Source: Theristus sp. LFF4_11 (lineage: Eukaryota > Nematoda > Chromadorea > Monhysterida > Xyalidae). From it: 64,000 bases of DNA. Shown here one piece after another: positions 13,101 to 46,383 of this stretch. Made by a program: the position numbers and the translations under genes. Where the stretch lies: NCBI GenBank assembly GCA_030248135.1, contig JASANC010005150.1:1-64000 (forward strand), read 5' to 3'. Below the pieces are notes generated by a model. That model was not told the DNA's origin. It made no database searches and was given only the letters and a program-made list of their open reading frames with translations. The first letter of the stretch is position 1; every line of letters begins with the position of its first letter.

Positions 13101-16100
13101 TTGTTCTTGGCGTGTGTTTTCAGCAGCAGCGAAATTTGACAACAAAAAAGGTTGAAGCACACCTCAAGATTCTGAGTGCTTTTGACGATTGGTTGCAGAA
13201 AACCATGAAAACTTTTCAAAAGTGATTAAATATAACGTTCGTGAAAAGCCAACAACACGCGGAAACGCAGTGAGCATTCCGTCGTAAAATTATTATTTTA
13301 CATTAGCAAAAATTCAATCAAATTACATATTATGCCTCTGATAAGCATACTGCACTAGTGTACTCTCAACTCCGTTTTCAAACAGTCACGAAAATGATAT
13401 GGAAATTTTGCCTTTCAACTTTTGTCTGTTTGTACGTTGATAAGGGAAGGGCTGCTTTAATAAATTGAAAAATTTCAGTTTCAGTTTCAGAAATTCAAAT
13501 CGGTGTACAGCTTAAGGTGAAACTGTTAGCGTAGAAGCTTTCGGCAAGAAAAAGCACACCTACAAAAATGTGAATAAATTTTTAACAGAAGAGCACATAC
13601 AGTGTTGCTTCCTGGAGTTGCGGGTGAAAGCTGAAAAAGATGTTTAGCATATGGCTCTGTTTAGCGTGTGTGTGCCTGTGCCTGTGCGTTTGTCGTAACA
13701 TTCGACTGGAAGCACGTGTGAAGCGAAAATGCGCGTGGTCTTTCGACTACGAGTTTTTTAGCCGCAAAAACGTTGCATACGAAAAGAATTTCTGAGTTAC
13801 TTACTACTGGATGCACTAATGGCAACAAAAAACAGAAAAGACAATTCGGCAGCAAATGAAGAACACTTGGAATAATCATTCGTAAATAACAAATTGAATT
13901 ATCTCTAGACGATATATAGATACATACATGTACATATTTTCAGTTTCAGACAGGCTTGTTAGCGATATGAAAGAACAAGATGTTTTTTGACACTTTATTT
14001 TCAACCGCGTTCAGAAATGACAGACAAAAAAAATGCAAGTCAGGAAGCAGCGGGCGCGAAAAGAAAAGATGCGAAATAACATAATAAAGGCGAATGTGAA
14101 GGCCGTATACATGTATGCTCTATTTTAGCTAACGAAATTTCGACGCAAAGTCGCTGGAAAAGTGAAATTGTTTACCCTGAGAATTTGCCCCGAGAAAAGT
14201 TTTTGGTAAAATTCCCTGGTTTTGGCAAAAGAACCAAAATAATTGATGCAGTCTTTGATTTGTCAATCACAACGTATGTTCTATGTTGTACGTTACTTGT
14301 GTGTCGACGACAAAACAAAAATTGACCAGGGTAATACTGGCAGGTAAATTTTACTCCGGCTTAAAATATCGTTCGGCCCATATATCCTGAAACTGTACAT
14401 GTGGCTTTTTATTTGTTAGAAAGCCTTTTTGCGATGTGATGACGTTTATGGTGTTTCAGACGTCAGTAGATGTGAATGGAAAGGAAAGAAGAAAAAAGTT
14501 CACGTTTGTATGGGTGAATTTCGCTTCATCCACACAGTCTTTCAAGCTCGACGAATTACATGCGCACAGAAAATTAGAGACAACTGGCAATGTGCAAATA
14601 GCTGGTTACGGTCGTGTTGACACTGGCTGGTCAAATGATGCAAATAATCAGCAGAGGTCACTCACAATTGAAAATCATCACAAAAACCTGCACATTTTCA
14701 GATAAAATCTGTATTTTAGAGAGGCTGTCTATTTATTTACGATTTATTGTTGATTTTTTTTCGCGTTGATAACAACGGGAACGTCAAACAGAACTGGTTC
14801 TGACGGCTGAACACACCAGACAGGGAGTTGGCGCATTTCTTGAGGTGCTTAATGAGATAATTTATAAAAAAACTCGGTTCAGACTGGCTAGGCTGAAACT
14901 GGTTGGCTGCACAGGTTTTGGTGCGCATGATACATAGGTTCACTAATTGACCTATTGAAAAAACTGCTGAAAACGTTGCAGAGTCAACTTCAAGGTACCG
15001 TTTGTTCGCTACAATGCAGCTAATCTGGTTGTCAGATACAGATTCGTAAAAAAATCGGGCTGACGATGAAATGCATGCTAATTTCCGCTAGAGAGGTAAA
15101 GAGTTTGGAGGTACATACGGAGTGCAATATCCGTTATCATACTTAGTAATGTTGCACAGTCACAAACAAACACACAGACACGAAAAATTCTCTGATACAA
15201 TATTTACGCAATTACAGTTCACTAAGCAATTGTCAGATTTTTAAGTTTTCTGCCGCTGTGATTTTTGCTGCACGCTGCTAACATTTCAAACAAAACTACT
15301 GACACTAAAAGTAAGTTTTTACCGCACGAAATAGCATATGTACAAAGACGTATAAAGCAATACATATATGTTTTTATCGTATCCGTCAATGCGTACACAA
15401 AATGCTGAAATCCGTGCATATACTACAAAACTACACATCATACACGCATGTATGTACAAATGTCATCTTATTTGCATGCGTGTGACATATGTCAAAACAT
15501 CTGTATGATATGTGTAAGCTCGTTTAGAAGCTATCTTTTCTCAATCCATATTCGTCCGTGGCGAATCCATGCTGTCTTCGATATGAAGCTTGTGTGTCGT
15601 TTTTGCATTTCGCTCTTTTTACGCGCAGTTTTGCTTCAGTGCGCTATAAAGTTTTGTCTATTCAGGAAAATTTTCAACGGCATTTCTTGCGTTGCAGATA
15701 CGTCATGTACATCGTGTGGTCGTCCGTTTTATAATGAAAGCAAACAAAGTGAAATAATAAAGTCTTTTTGGATTTAAATGAGAACCAAACGGTAGTAAAA
15801 CAATGCCACAAAAATCTGGTGTTCAATGTACCACACCACACGCCCATCCGCGCTGCTGTTGCCTGTGTGTTTGACTGTGTGTGTGTGTGCCTGTGTGTTT
15901 GACCGTGCATGAGTGCTTGTGTGTTGACTGTGTACATGTGCCTATGCGTTAGATTGCAGCTATGTGTATCGCTACAGTGTTATAATGACAGAATACAACT
16001 ACATATTCAAACTAGGACTGGGTGAAAAGAATGGAAGCAATGAGAAGAAACTGGCGACATGTCCGGTTGGTGCGTTGCAACACAAAATAAAAAAAGACGA

Positions 16101-16432
16101 TTTGCATACAAATATGCGGCACTTTCACATGCGCTTGTAGGTTTGAGTTTAAAAATGAAGTCAAGCGCCAAAAGACAGAGATAGTTTGCGGCTTAGAGAA
16201 AGACAGTTATGCGGACTTGTATTTTAAAAAAAATTGACGATTTTCTAGCTACACAAGGTGAAGTTTTTTCAAACTATTTTGAAAAAATTTGAAATGGCCT
16301 ATATACATTTATTTGGACATCAAAAAAGTGAAGTCGTTGTCCGAAACAGAACAGCAATGTTGCAACCAAGACACACCCCCACGAACCGTCAGACGCGCAC
16401 GCTACGATATGCACATTTTTAGTACGGAATGG

Positions 16433-16690
16433 CCGAGTAAACATGGCATCTTTTTTCAGGGTGCAAGGAGCGCGCGAATTTTGAATGAAAGCAAAAAGAC
16501 GTTCAGAAACCCAATTGTGTGTCAAATTTGACGTGTTTTTTAACTAATGGATTCTTCGTGCTAGTATGTTCATTCTTACTCCCTTGCACACATGATTAGG
16601 AATTATGTTGGCATTTTTTGAAAAAGCCAACTCCTAGTCTGCGACTGATCCCGCCTTGATGGACTGCCTTATTTATTCGGCCATACTGTA
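16433..16690. mobile_element. TA-type MITE, 258 bp
   Basis: The left end TACGGAATGGCCGAGTAAA and the right end TTTATTCGGCCATACTGTA are imperfect inverted repeats with outer TA bases, as expected for Tc1/mariner-mobilised MITEs. The interior matches the copy at 53216-53491 and the fragment at 1-76. Confidence 0.75.
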
Positions 16691-19600
16691 GGAACGCGTG
16701 CGTTAGCGTAGCGCTTCTGTGTCTCTGTGCCGGTTTTGTGGTTGCGTTGCCTGTGCGTTTGTTCGCGCAACATTGCTGTGTTATAGAAGAATGTAGTGTC
16801 TCCAGGACTGAATGAATGAATGCTTGATGCAAAAATAAATCAAGCTAGACTAAAATTAAAAAAGAATAGGAATATGCAAAATGCTTTTTGCGCCTTAAAA
16901 ACATTTTTTTCGGGATTTATTTTTTTTGAGATACGGGACATTAACGTTTCACGCTTTATAAAACAAAAACTTGACAATCAAAGCCTACAGGCCATGAAAT
17001 TGCCAGTGCAACCTAAAAGTGTCTTTTTCCTGTCTGAAACCTAATCTGTCTTGTGTCGCCCTTTTTATCACGCAAAACAGATTAGAAAATTCGCTTTGAA
17101 AAATCTAAAATTGTGCAACAACACAAAGACACTTGCAAACACTTATGCAAGAGCTACCATGATACAGTTGGCTAATTTTCACTGGCTTTCCAGAAAGGGA
17201 TACTTTTTGATTCCTTGCCTTAGACGTTTAGCACAAGTCGGTAAAAGCAGAAAAAAGCTTTACGTAAAGTAACGGCGAATTCACAAAGCGGATTTTTTCC
17301 AAAGAAACTTTATTACTGCGGCAAAAGTTCTTAGTAGTAATTTGAAGTGACACCTTTTTGAGATCATGCCGCATCATGCGAGAAATAGAAATGTTAGCTG
17401 AATTGATGTACACTAACCAGAACGTACATAAAGACCACGTCCAGACTTTCGAACAGTGAGTGACCCGAAACGATATTTCACAAAAAATCAAGTGCAGTGA
17501 GCAATTGAAAAAAAAGAGAAAATTGTTTGAAAATATGCGAAACTTTGTTCTCGAACAGTAAATTATGTTTCTCAAATCTTCAAATTGGCTGCGAACAAGT
17601 TAAAACGACCACAATCAGCCATAGAAAAGTTTGCCTAAAATCAATGAAAAAGCCTCGGAAAACCGCAACGCCAGCTGCATAACATTTGGCAAAAAATTTG
17701 TGATGAAACCGAAAGCCTCCAGACAAACAAGTCAGGATGATAGGAAATTGATTTTTATTTCAATATTTCGTTTCAGGTGCAGTTTCGATAAATCTGAAAT
17801 GTTTGGGCCACCAGGAAAAAACGGAACTCTCACGTTTTTGAAAAGCTGAACTCCTGCGTGCACCGTTTTTCAAAACCGAATAACAGTTTCGAATTGTTTT
17901 GATTCCAAAGAAACGCGGTCCATCACCATTTGTCTTTATTTGAAAGTTTCGCGTGTTCTGTATTCTGCGAAAAACTCACAGGTTCGAAGAAACTAACTGT
18001 ACCTTCGGGGTACCGAAATCGGCACGCTCAGCAAAAAGGTATCTCAATCCCCATATCCACGGTCAAATTCAAAGGAATGAAAATAACAGCGAATTTTCAC
18101 AGTACACCAAGGAACAGTCATAATTTTCGACCGAAAGCGAAACACAATGCGTGGTGAGAAGCATGAATGAATGAAAAAAAAACTCCGGACCAATGAAACC
18201 TTTCTTTTTAGATTGAGTAGAATCGTTATCGTAAATTTAACGTCAGCTCAATTTGGCTTTTTGCAGAATATCTCCCATTTTTTGCGATCTTTTGTTGTCC
18301 TGTAGTCGAGCGTGTATTTCTTTTTCATTTATGATTCGAAATTCTGCCTGTTAGTGCAACAGTGTTTGTTTTTGTGCAGCCATTGATGAAGTTGAAATTA
18401 GCAAAAACCATGGGGAACGCAAAAAAAACTAACTGTTATGTTTTCGAATTTCGCCAAAAATGATTAGTGTCATTCATGTATTGCATGCATGACATTTCTC
18501 ATGCATGACATTTCTATGAAACTATTTATGATCAACAAAAAAAAACCGAAACCGACACCGAACGTCTGGAAGCAGGTGAACTGTTACCATTTTTTATTCT
18601 TCAACTTGATGAAAACGCCAAAAAACGAACCAAACAGTAAACAAACGATAATTATCAAAGACAAACGTGAACGTTTTGGCTTGCAGCAGCAGAAAAGTGC
18701 GAAAAAAACAAAAACAAAACTTCACCGACAAGAACAAAAACTGTACTTTTTCAACTCAAACGAAATTCATAATTTCAGATTTCAAAGCACGGAAGAATCA
18801 CTGAATGTTTTTTTGCAAGACACTGTTTTCAACCGTTCAACCCGCGGTAATGCAGAACCAAAAACAGTAAAACACACACACACAATACAGCCGCCTATTT
18901 TCAAAAAAAACTTTTCCGGATAACTTTGAACTTTCCTCATGTGTGGAACAAAACCGAACACGTTTCAACCACTCAACTAGCGGCAATGCATAACTAAACA
19001 AACATTAAAAAAGTGTTTCGAATTTCCTTGTTTTCATCCAAAATCTGTGTACACAGCGATGGTGTTGCAGTGGAGAAGAGAATAAAGGACATTGGCGACA
19101 AACAAACAAACACACTGGCAGGAGAGAATGTGTGTTTGATGATGGTAGTATGCTGTGTGTTTGTTGCGGTTGTGCTATGCAACATCCAGACAAAAACACA
19201 CTAAAAACTGTACAGCAAAAAAAATCTTACCAAACTTAACGCACTTAACACAATTCCACAACTGATAGCAATTGACAAGGCAATTTTTGAGTGACTAATT
19301 GTTGGATAGTTGTCAAAAAAGAAAACTAGAACAGAAAACGAAACAAAAACGATTAGCAAATTACGGAGAATGACTATGGAAGAAAAGTAAACGTTCTTGA
19401 CTTTTGAGTTCAACGCCTATGGCAGCATTTCAAGTTGCACAATAAACGTGACCAGAAACACAAATATAGGATGCAGAAACAGTGATCAAAAAAATCTATT
19501 ATGTGTTTTCGAAATAAACAAAATGTGCTGAAATCACAAACAAAAAACTCACCGAAACAGACAATTTACAAACAAAAAAAATCACACAGCAGTTGCCAAA

Positions 19601-19725
19601 AAGCAATGCTCTTGCGTTGCAAAAACACCAAAGTTGTACACCATCATAGAAGTAAGTCAAAGTTTTTGTTTTGCAAAACCATTCACAATCAACTGCCACA
19701 ATGTGATCAAAACAGTGAAAAATTC

Positions 19726-22119
19726 GGCGCTTTCCTATTTTAGCGTAACTTTCCACAAATAGAGTAACTTTGATATTTTAGCGTAACTTTCAACAAATAA
19801 AGTAACTTTGATATTTTAGCGTAACTTTCAACAAATAAAGTAACTTTGATATTTTGGCGTAACTTTCAATATGTTACGCTAAAATAGGATAGGGTTTGGT
19901 ACTGTCCTATTTTAGCGTATCAACATATAAACAGCTCATTTAAAGCTATTTCAGCCGCGAAACTCTGTAAACCTACGTTATTTTGCACGGAGATTTCAAA
20001 TTTTGACCTTGTGGGTTACGGTAACACCCGGTTTGGTCCCAACACGATCTTAGTTCCGTCAACAATCCACAAACACCTTGGTAACCGCAACAAAATTAGT
20101 GAAACAAGTTAGATTAGGGTTGTTTTGCATGGAGATTTCAAATTTAAACCTTGTGGGTTACGGTAACGCTTCGTTTGGTCTCAACACGATCTTAGTTCCA
20201 TCAACAACCCACAAACAGCTTGGTAATCGCAACCAAACCGGTGAAACAAGCTAGATTAAGGTTGTTTTGCACGCAGATTTTGAATTTCGGCTTTCTAGAT
20301 TACGGTAACGCTTGGTTTGGTCTCAATGCGATCTTAGTTTCATCAACAACCCACAAACAGCTTGGTAACCGCAACCAAATTAGTGAAACAAGTTAGATTA
20401 GGGTTGTTTTGCATGGAGATTTCAAATTTAAACCTTGTGGGTTACGGTAACGCTTCGTTTGGTCTCAACACGATCTTAGTTCCATCAACAACCCACAAAC
20501 AGCTTGGTAATCGCAACCAAACCAGTGAAACAAGCTAGATTAAGGTTGTTTTGCACGCAGATTTTGAATTTCAGCTTTCCGGATTACGGTAACGCCTGGT
20601 TTGGTCTCAACACGATCTTAGTTCCATGAACAACCCACAAACAACTTGGTAACCGCAACCAAACCGGTGAAACATGCTACATTAAGGTTGTTTTGCACGC
20701 AGATTTTGAATTTCAGCTTTCCGGATTACGGTAACGCCTGGTTTGGTCTCAACACGATCTTAGTTCCATGAACAACCCACAAACAGCTTGGTAACCGCAA
20801 CCAAACCGGTGAAACAAGCTAGATTAAGGTTGTTTTGCACGCAGATTTTGAATTTCAGCTTTCCGGATTACGGTAACGCCTGGTTTGGTCTCAACACGAT
20901 CTTTGTTCCATGAACAACCCACCACAAACAGCTTGGTAACCGCAACCAAAGCGGTGAAATCTAGCTTGTTTCACCGGTTTGGTTGCGGTTACCAAGCTGT
21001 TTGTGGGTTGTTGATGAAACTAAGATCGCATTGGGACCAAACCAGGCGTTACCGTAATCCAGAAAGATGAAATTCAAAATCTGCGTGCAAAACAACCTTA
21101 ATCTAGCATGTTTCACCGGTTTGATTGCGGTTACCAAGCTGTTTGTGGGTTGTTGATGAAACTAAGATCGCATTGGGACCAAACCAGGCGTTACCGTAAT
21201 CCAGAAAACTGAAATTCAAAATCTGCGTGCAAAACAACCTTAATCTAGCTTGTTTCACCGGTTTGGTTGCGGTTAACAAGCTGTTTGTGGGTTGTTCATG
21301 GAACTAAGATCGTGTTGAGACCAAACCAGGCATTACCGTAATCCGGAAAGCTGAAATTCAAAATCTGCGTGCAAAACAACCTTAATCTAGCATGTTTCAC
21401 CGGTTTGGTTGCGGTTACCAAGCTGTTTGTGGGTTGTTGATGAAACTAAGATCGCATTGGGACCAAACCAAGCGTTACCGTAATCCAGAAAGCTGAAATT
21501 CAAAATCTGCGTGCAAAACAACCTTAATCTAGCTTGTTTCACCGGTTTGGTTGCGGTTACCAAGCTGTTTGTGGGTTGTTGATGGAACTAAGATCGTGTT
21601 GAGACCAAACGAAGCGTTACCGTAACCCACAAGGTTTAAATTTGAAATCTCCATGCAAAAAAACCCTAATCTAACTTGTTTCACTAATTTGGTTGCGGTT
21701 ACCAAGGTGTTTGTGGATTGTTGACGGAACTAAGATCGTGTTGGGACCAAACCCGGCGTTACCGTAACCCACAAAGTCAAAATTTGAAATCTCCGTGCAA
21801 AATAACGTAGGTTTACAAAGTTTCGCGGCTGAAATAGCTTTAAATGAGCTGTTTATATGTTGATACGCTAAAATAGGACAGTACCAAGCCCTATCCTATT
21901 TTAGCGTAACATATTGAAAGTTACGCTAAAATAGGATAGCTGTTATTCATCTAAAATTGAAAGTTACGGTAAAATATCAAAGTTACTTTATTTGTTGAAA
22001 GTTACGGTAAAATATCAAAGTTACTTTATTTGTTGAAAGTTACGCCAAAATATCAAAGTTACTTCATTTGTTGAAAGTTACTCTATTTGTGGAAAGTTAC
22101 GCTAAAATAGGAAAGCGCC
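19726..22119. mobile_element. 2394-bp foldback transposon
   Basis: The two halves are near-perfect inverted copies meeting at about 20920-20960. The ends are GGCGCTTTCCTATTTTAG and its reverse complement. Both sides are flanked by the same 8 bases, AAAAATTC (19718-19725 and 22120-22127), a target-site duplication. Each arm has subterminal repeats of the phrase ATTTTAGCGTAACTTTC, then about six or seven tandem copies of a roughly 142-bp unit (phased by GAAACAAGCTAGATT; starts near 20101, 20242, 20385, 20527, 20669, 20811). There is no coding capacity. An 8-bp duplication fits hAT- or P-like mobilisation. Confidence 0.9.
22025..22030 (-). terminator. Candidate polyadenylation signal of the DZIP3-like gene inside the foldback element
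   Basis: AATAAA on the minus strand lies about 140 bases beyond the stop codon at 22168. It belongs to the subterminal repeat of the foldback element, and further copies follow within the element. Confidence 0.35.
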
Positions 22120-22167
22120 AAAAATTCCAAAAGACAACAAAAAACGAAACGATTTTGTGGTGTGAAA

Positions 22168-43382
<21,215 letters not shown>

Positions 43383-43955
43383 GAATCAGAACTCGACTGG
43401 GAATTGAATTGGTATGTACGCTGTGGTTGAGGCTTTGGTCTGAATGTTTCGGAATTCTATATGTGCATTGGGTTCAATAGTTGCTGTTGCCGAAGAAAAA
43501 CACGATTTGTTGCTGTCGTTTAAAGTTTCCGGACAAAAACACTGCTTGTGACTGTTTATTACGGCAGTTTGTGGGAAGTGGTTATTTGGTTTGGTAGTTT
43601 AGTGATAGTGGCTGCTTGCTTCTTGTCTGTCAATGTTGTTGGAAGGACTCAAATTCATCAAATAACGCGGTGATAAGTTCTGAAAAAAAACAGAAAATAC
43701 AATTCGCAAAAATGTTGCTTCAAGCAAAACCCCTTAATTCAGAGCACCCATCCATCAGTCACAAAAAACGGCTTGCAAACTGGACAATTCAAAAACTTTT
43801 GTGAGCTGAAAAGGCCAATTAGTACAAGCAAGATACCAAAGCAAGAACATGAACTAAACACGATAGCGTTTGGGATTTTTTGCAACATGAAATAAAGGAA
43901 TAAAATAAAATAAAAACACATTGACTTTGTTTGCAATGGCGGTTGAAGTTTTCGT

Positions 43956-44428
43956 TTATTTGTCGTGTTCCTTCTCGGTGCCAGCGATTTTGCAGCCAAA
44001 TTTCGGCAGCAGAAAGCCGGATCGCAATCCGTCGAGCGGTGGCGTGGCAGGCTTCGATTTCGACGATGCGTCAGATTTCGCAGGAAACGGTGATGAAGAT
44101 GAACCACGTCGATTTTTGGAGTTCTGTCAAGAAAAAATACTGAAAAAATCCACAAAAAGCGAAGTCGGCTGACACATCTCATCAAGCATGCGAATCCAAA
44201 CAAGCCAGTTGTCAAGAAAAGACGTTGCTTGTGCTGTGACTGCTTGTTTTGCAACAGAAAATCTGCGACAAAAAAGAACGAAAAGCACAAAATTTTGCAA
44301 GCATAAAAGCAAAACGAAACCGCAGCAAGCTGTTGTTTTTCGTCGCTCTCTCCGTCGTCAGTGTCCCAGTCAGAAGAAGAGGCACTCGTTGAGGAGCTTT
44401 CTTGCTCGTCGTCGTCAACTTCAATCAT
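43956..44428 (-). CDS. Truncated tandem paralogue of the DZIP3-like N-terminus
   Basis: Two exons (44428-44321, 44123-43956) encode 91 residues. Exon 1 is acidic and Ser-rich (MIEVDDDEQESSSTSASSS, then DWDTDDGESDEK). It resembles the first exon of the neighbouring ligase (MSLSSDDDDDIDGLESDETS, then STEWETD). Exon 2 starts NSKNRRGSSSS, like the ligase's NSSRKRDNSG exon. It contains LDGLRSGFLL, matching the ligase's LPGLRSGFFL, and then stops 14 residues later. The piece therefore looks like a partial tandem duplication of the ligase's first three exons that acquired a stop. An alternative reading is an alternative first part of the ligase transcript. The donor (GTTTCG) is weak but keeps phase. 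An AATAAA overlaps the stop codon. Confidence 0.6.
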
Positions 44429-45511
44429 GACATGGGGTGGGGTTGATCCTGCTCGCTACAATTTGAATTGAAACACAAAACACAAAATACCCTTGATATG
44501 AAAACGGCTTATATGCTCCCCGGGTAAATCACGTGTTTTTTGGAAGTTTTGCAAGTTGGAAGATTCACTGGAAAAGTGGAAAAATTGACTTTTGTTGAAG
44601 TTGTTTTTGTTCTGTACTACTACCACTACCACACCACCTCCTTTGGGCCACTGCCCCACCCTGCTGAACCACAAAATACGCAATTCGGCAGGCAGGCAAC
44701 AACGCAAAACGCAAAAGCAAAAAACGCCAAGAAACTTTTTCGCGGAAAACGAGAAACAAAAAACAAAATAAGAAAACGAAACGACACAAACAGAAATAAC
44801 AGAAAAAAGATCCAGTTTTCACAGTTTATGTCACGCGACAGCGACAGCGACAACCCACGAAAAAAAAAATAGAAACAATTTGAAATTTGGGTGCACGAAA
44901 GAAATGAAGATAAAAAATCCAAACCGATTTAACTGATGAAGAATGAATTATGGAATGGATATTGGTCAATTCAATATTGGTCAATGGGGACGTTCACGTT
45001 GAGTTCTTGACGTTTTGTCGCATCCGCATGTGTGTGGGTTGGTTGGTTGGGTTGGTTGATCGTTTGATTCGAAACTTCAACTTGGCCAAACTTCAACTTC
45101 CAGTCCTCGTCCGGATTAATGAGAACACTGACCAGTTTTGGACAAGGACGCTTGTTACCGTATTCGTATTTTCATTTTTTTTTGCTTGTTTGCTTTTGCA
45201 AGCAATTGTCTGTCAGTGTAGTCAGTCAGTACTAGTACTAGCGAGCGAGGGCAAAAAACGGGTTTATTTGCTAGATAAAGGTCTGTAGCGCAGGTGTAGG
45301 GCTTTCGTCTACCGTTCTGTAGGTGGAAAGTTCGAATCGAATAAAAGTTGAAGTTGAAGTTGAAGAACCCCGCTGTGGACAAGAAGACACACACACATGG
45401 ATGGGCTGGAGAAACTAAGTGACCAATTACACTACAGCTGCCAACCGCAGTCAATACTGTTTTCAGTCAGAGATCAATTTCAATTCAACTTCAGCGCACT
45501 AGCAGAAAAAA
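44429..45511. promoter_or_regulatory. Divergent promoter region between the DZIP3 paralogue and NPRL2
   Basis: Genes on opposite strands start at either end, so this 1.1 kb must hold both promoters. There is no clear TATA box. It contains a tRNA-like SINE at about 45280-45366. Confidence 0.5.
45280..45366 (+). mobile_element. tRNA-derived SINE, second type
   Basis: GTAGCGCAGGTGTAGGG resembles an A box and GAAAGTTCGAATCGA a B box. The tail is a repeat of AAGTTG. It has no flanking features of a working tRNA. Confidence 0.5.
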
Positions 45512-46324
45512 ATGTCAATTGTCGTCTCTCCGCCGAAATTTGGTGTCTTTGGCTCCGAGGCGGCGGCGGCGAGCGTCGACACGAGCAGCCATATTCCACC
45601 ATTGAAAGGCGTCATGTTCGCTGACTTCGATCCGCACATCGGACCCGTGCTGGTGCATCAGGTTCGCGATTTTTTTTGAAATGATTGGACATTGGATTGC
45701 CGTCGAGGAAATTTTGTGTTCACCAGTTTTGTTTTGATGAGAGGGAGTGAATGAAGTTACAGTGTAATCTAAGCTGATCGAAATGAAAATTATGTCAATT
45801 TTATTAATTGTTTCCGCTGTTAGCGGCAGAACAAAATTGAATTGAATTTATAGATGGAAAATTTAATTCAGTAAGTATCCAATCATCGAACGTTTTACGA
45901 TTTTTAGGTACCAAACGGGCTGATCTCGCGTGCGCGCTTCGACAGCTTCTCAGCGTTTGTTATTCCGAAGCGCGAGGTGCTGAACAAATTGTTGATGATC
46001 AACTTTTGCGACCTGAAAATCATCGGCTTTCCCGTTGGCCTCGGTCTGTGAGTTGTTTCAAAAAGAAATTCATCAAAAAAAATGCAAGCGAACAAATACA
46101 CAGGCACAAACTCGATATATTGCCGCGCAGCCCGTCAGTGCGTGTGAGCGCGTGTGTGTTTGTTGTGACTGTGCATCATTTCCACGTTGATGCGTGGTCT
46201 TCAGACGACGACTTTACCATTTTTTTGTGGTGGACAACGACGCAGCTCCCACACAGCGTCCGCACCCGACCGAGCCCGCTCGATCGGCCCAATTGCGTCA
46301 CCACCTTTCCCACCCCAGGCCATG

Positions 46325-46383
<59 letters not shown>

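Larger units (their letters stand above)
7313..19725. other. 12-kb AT-rich region without supported genes
   Basis: All open frames here are short, low in complexity or broken, and none shows a domain or a phase-consistent exon chain. The region holds a G-rich transposon end (10041-10150), a TA-type MITE (16433-16690), family-A hairpin pieces (about 15840-15960, 16700-16800, 19095-19190) and short inverted ends such as CAGGGTGGGCC at 10598. Unannotated small RNA genes cannot be excluded. Confidence 0.5.

Noticed and set aside
14436..14705. 89-codon plus-strand frame in the AT-rich region
   Set aside because: No splice context, no recognisable domain and no composition shift relative to its surroundings.
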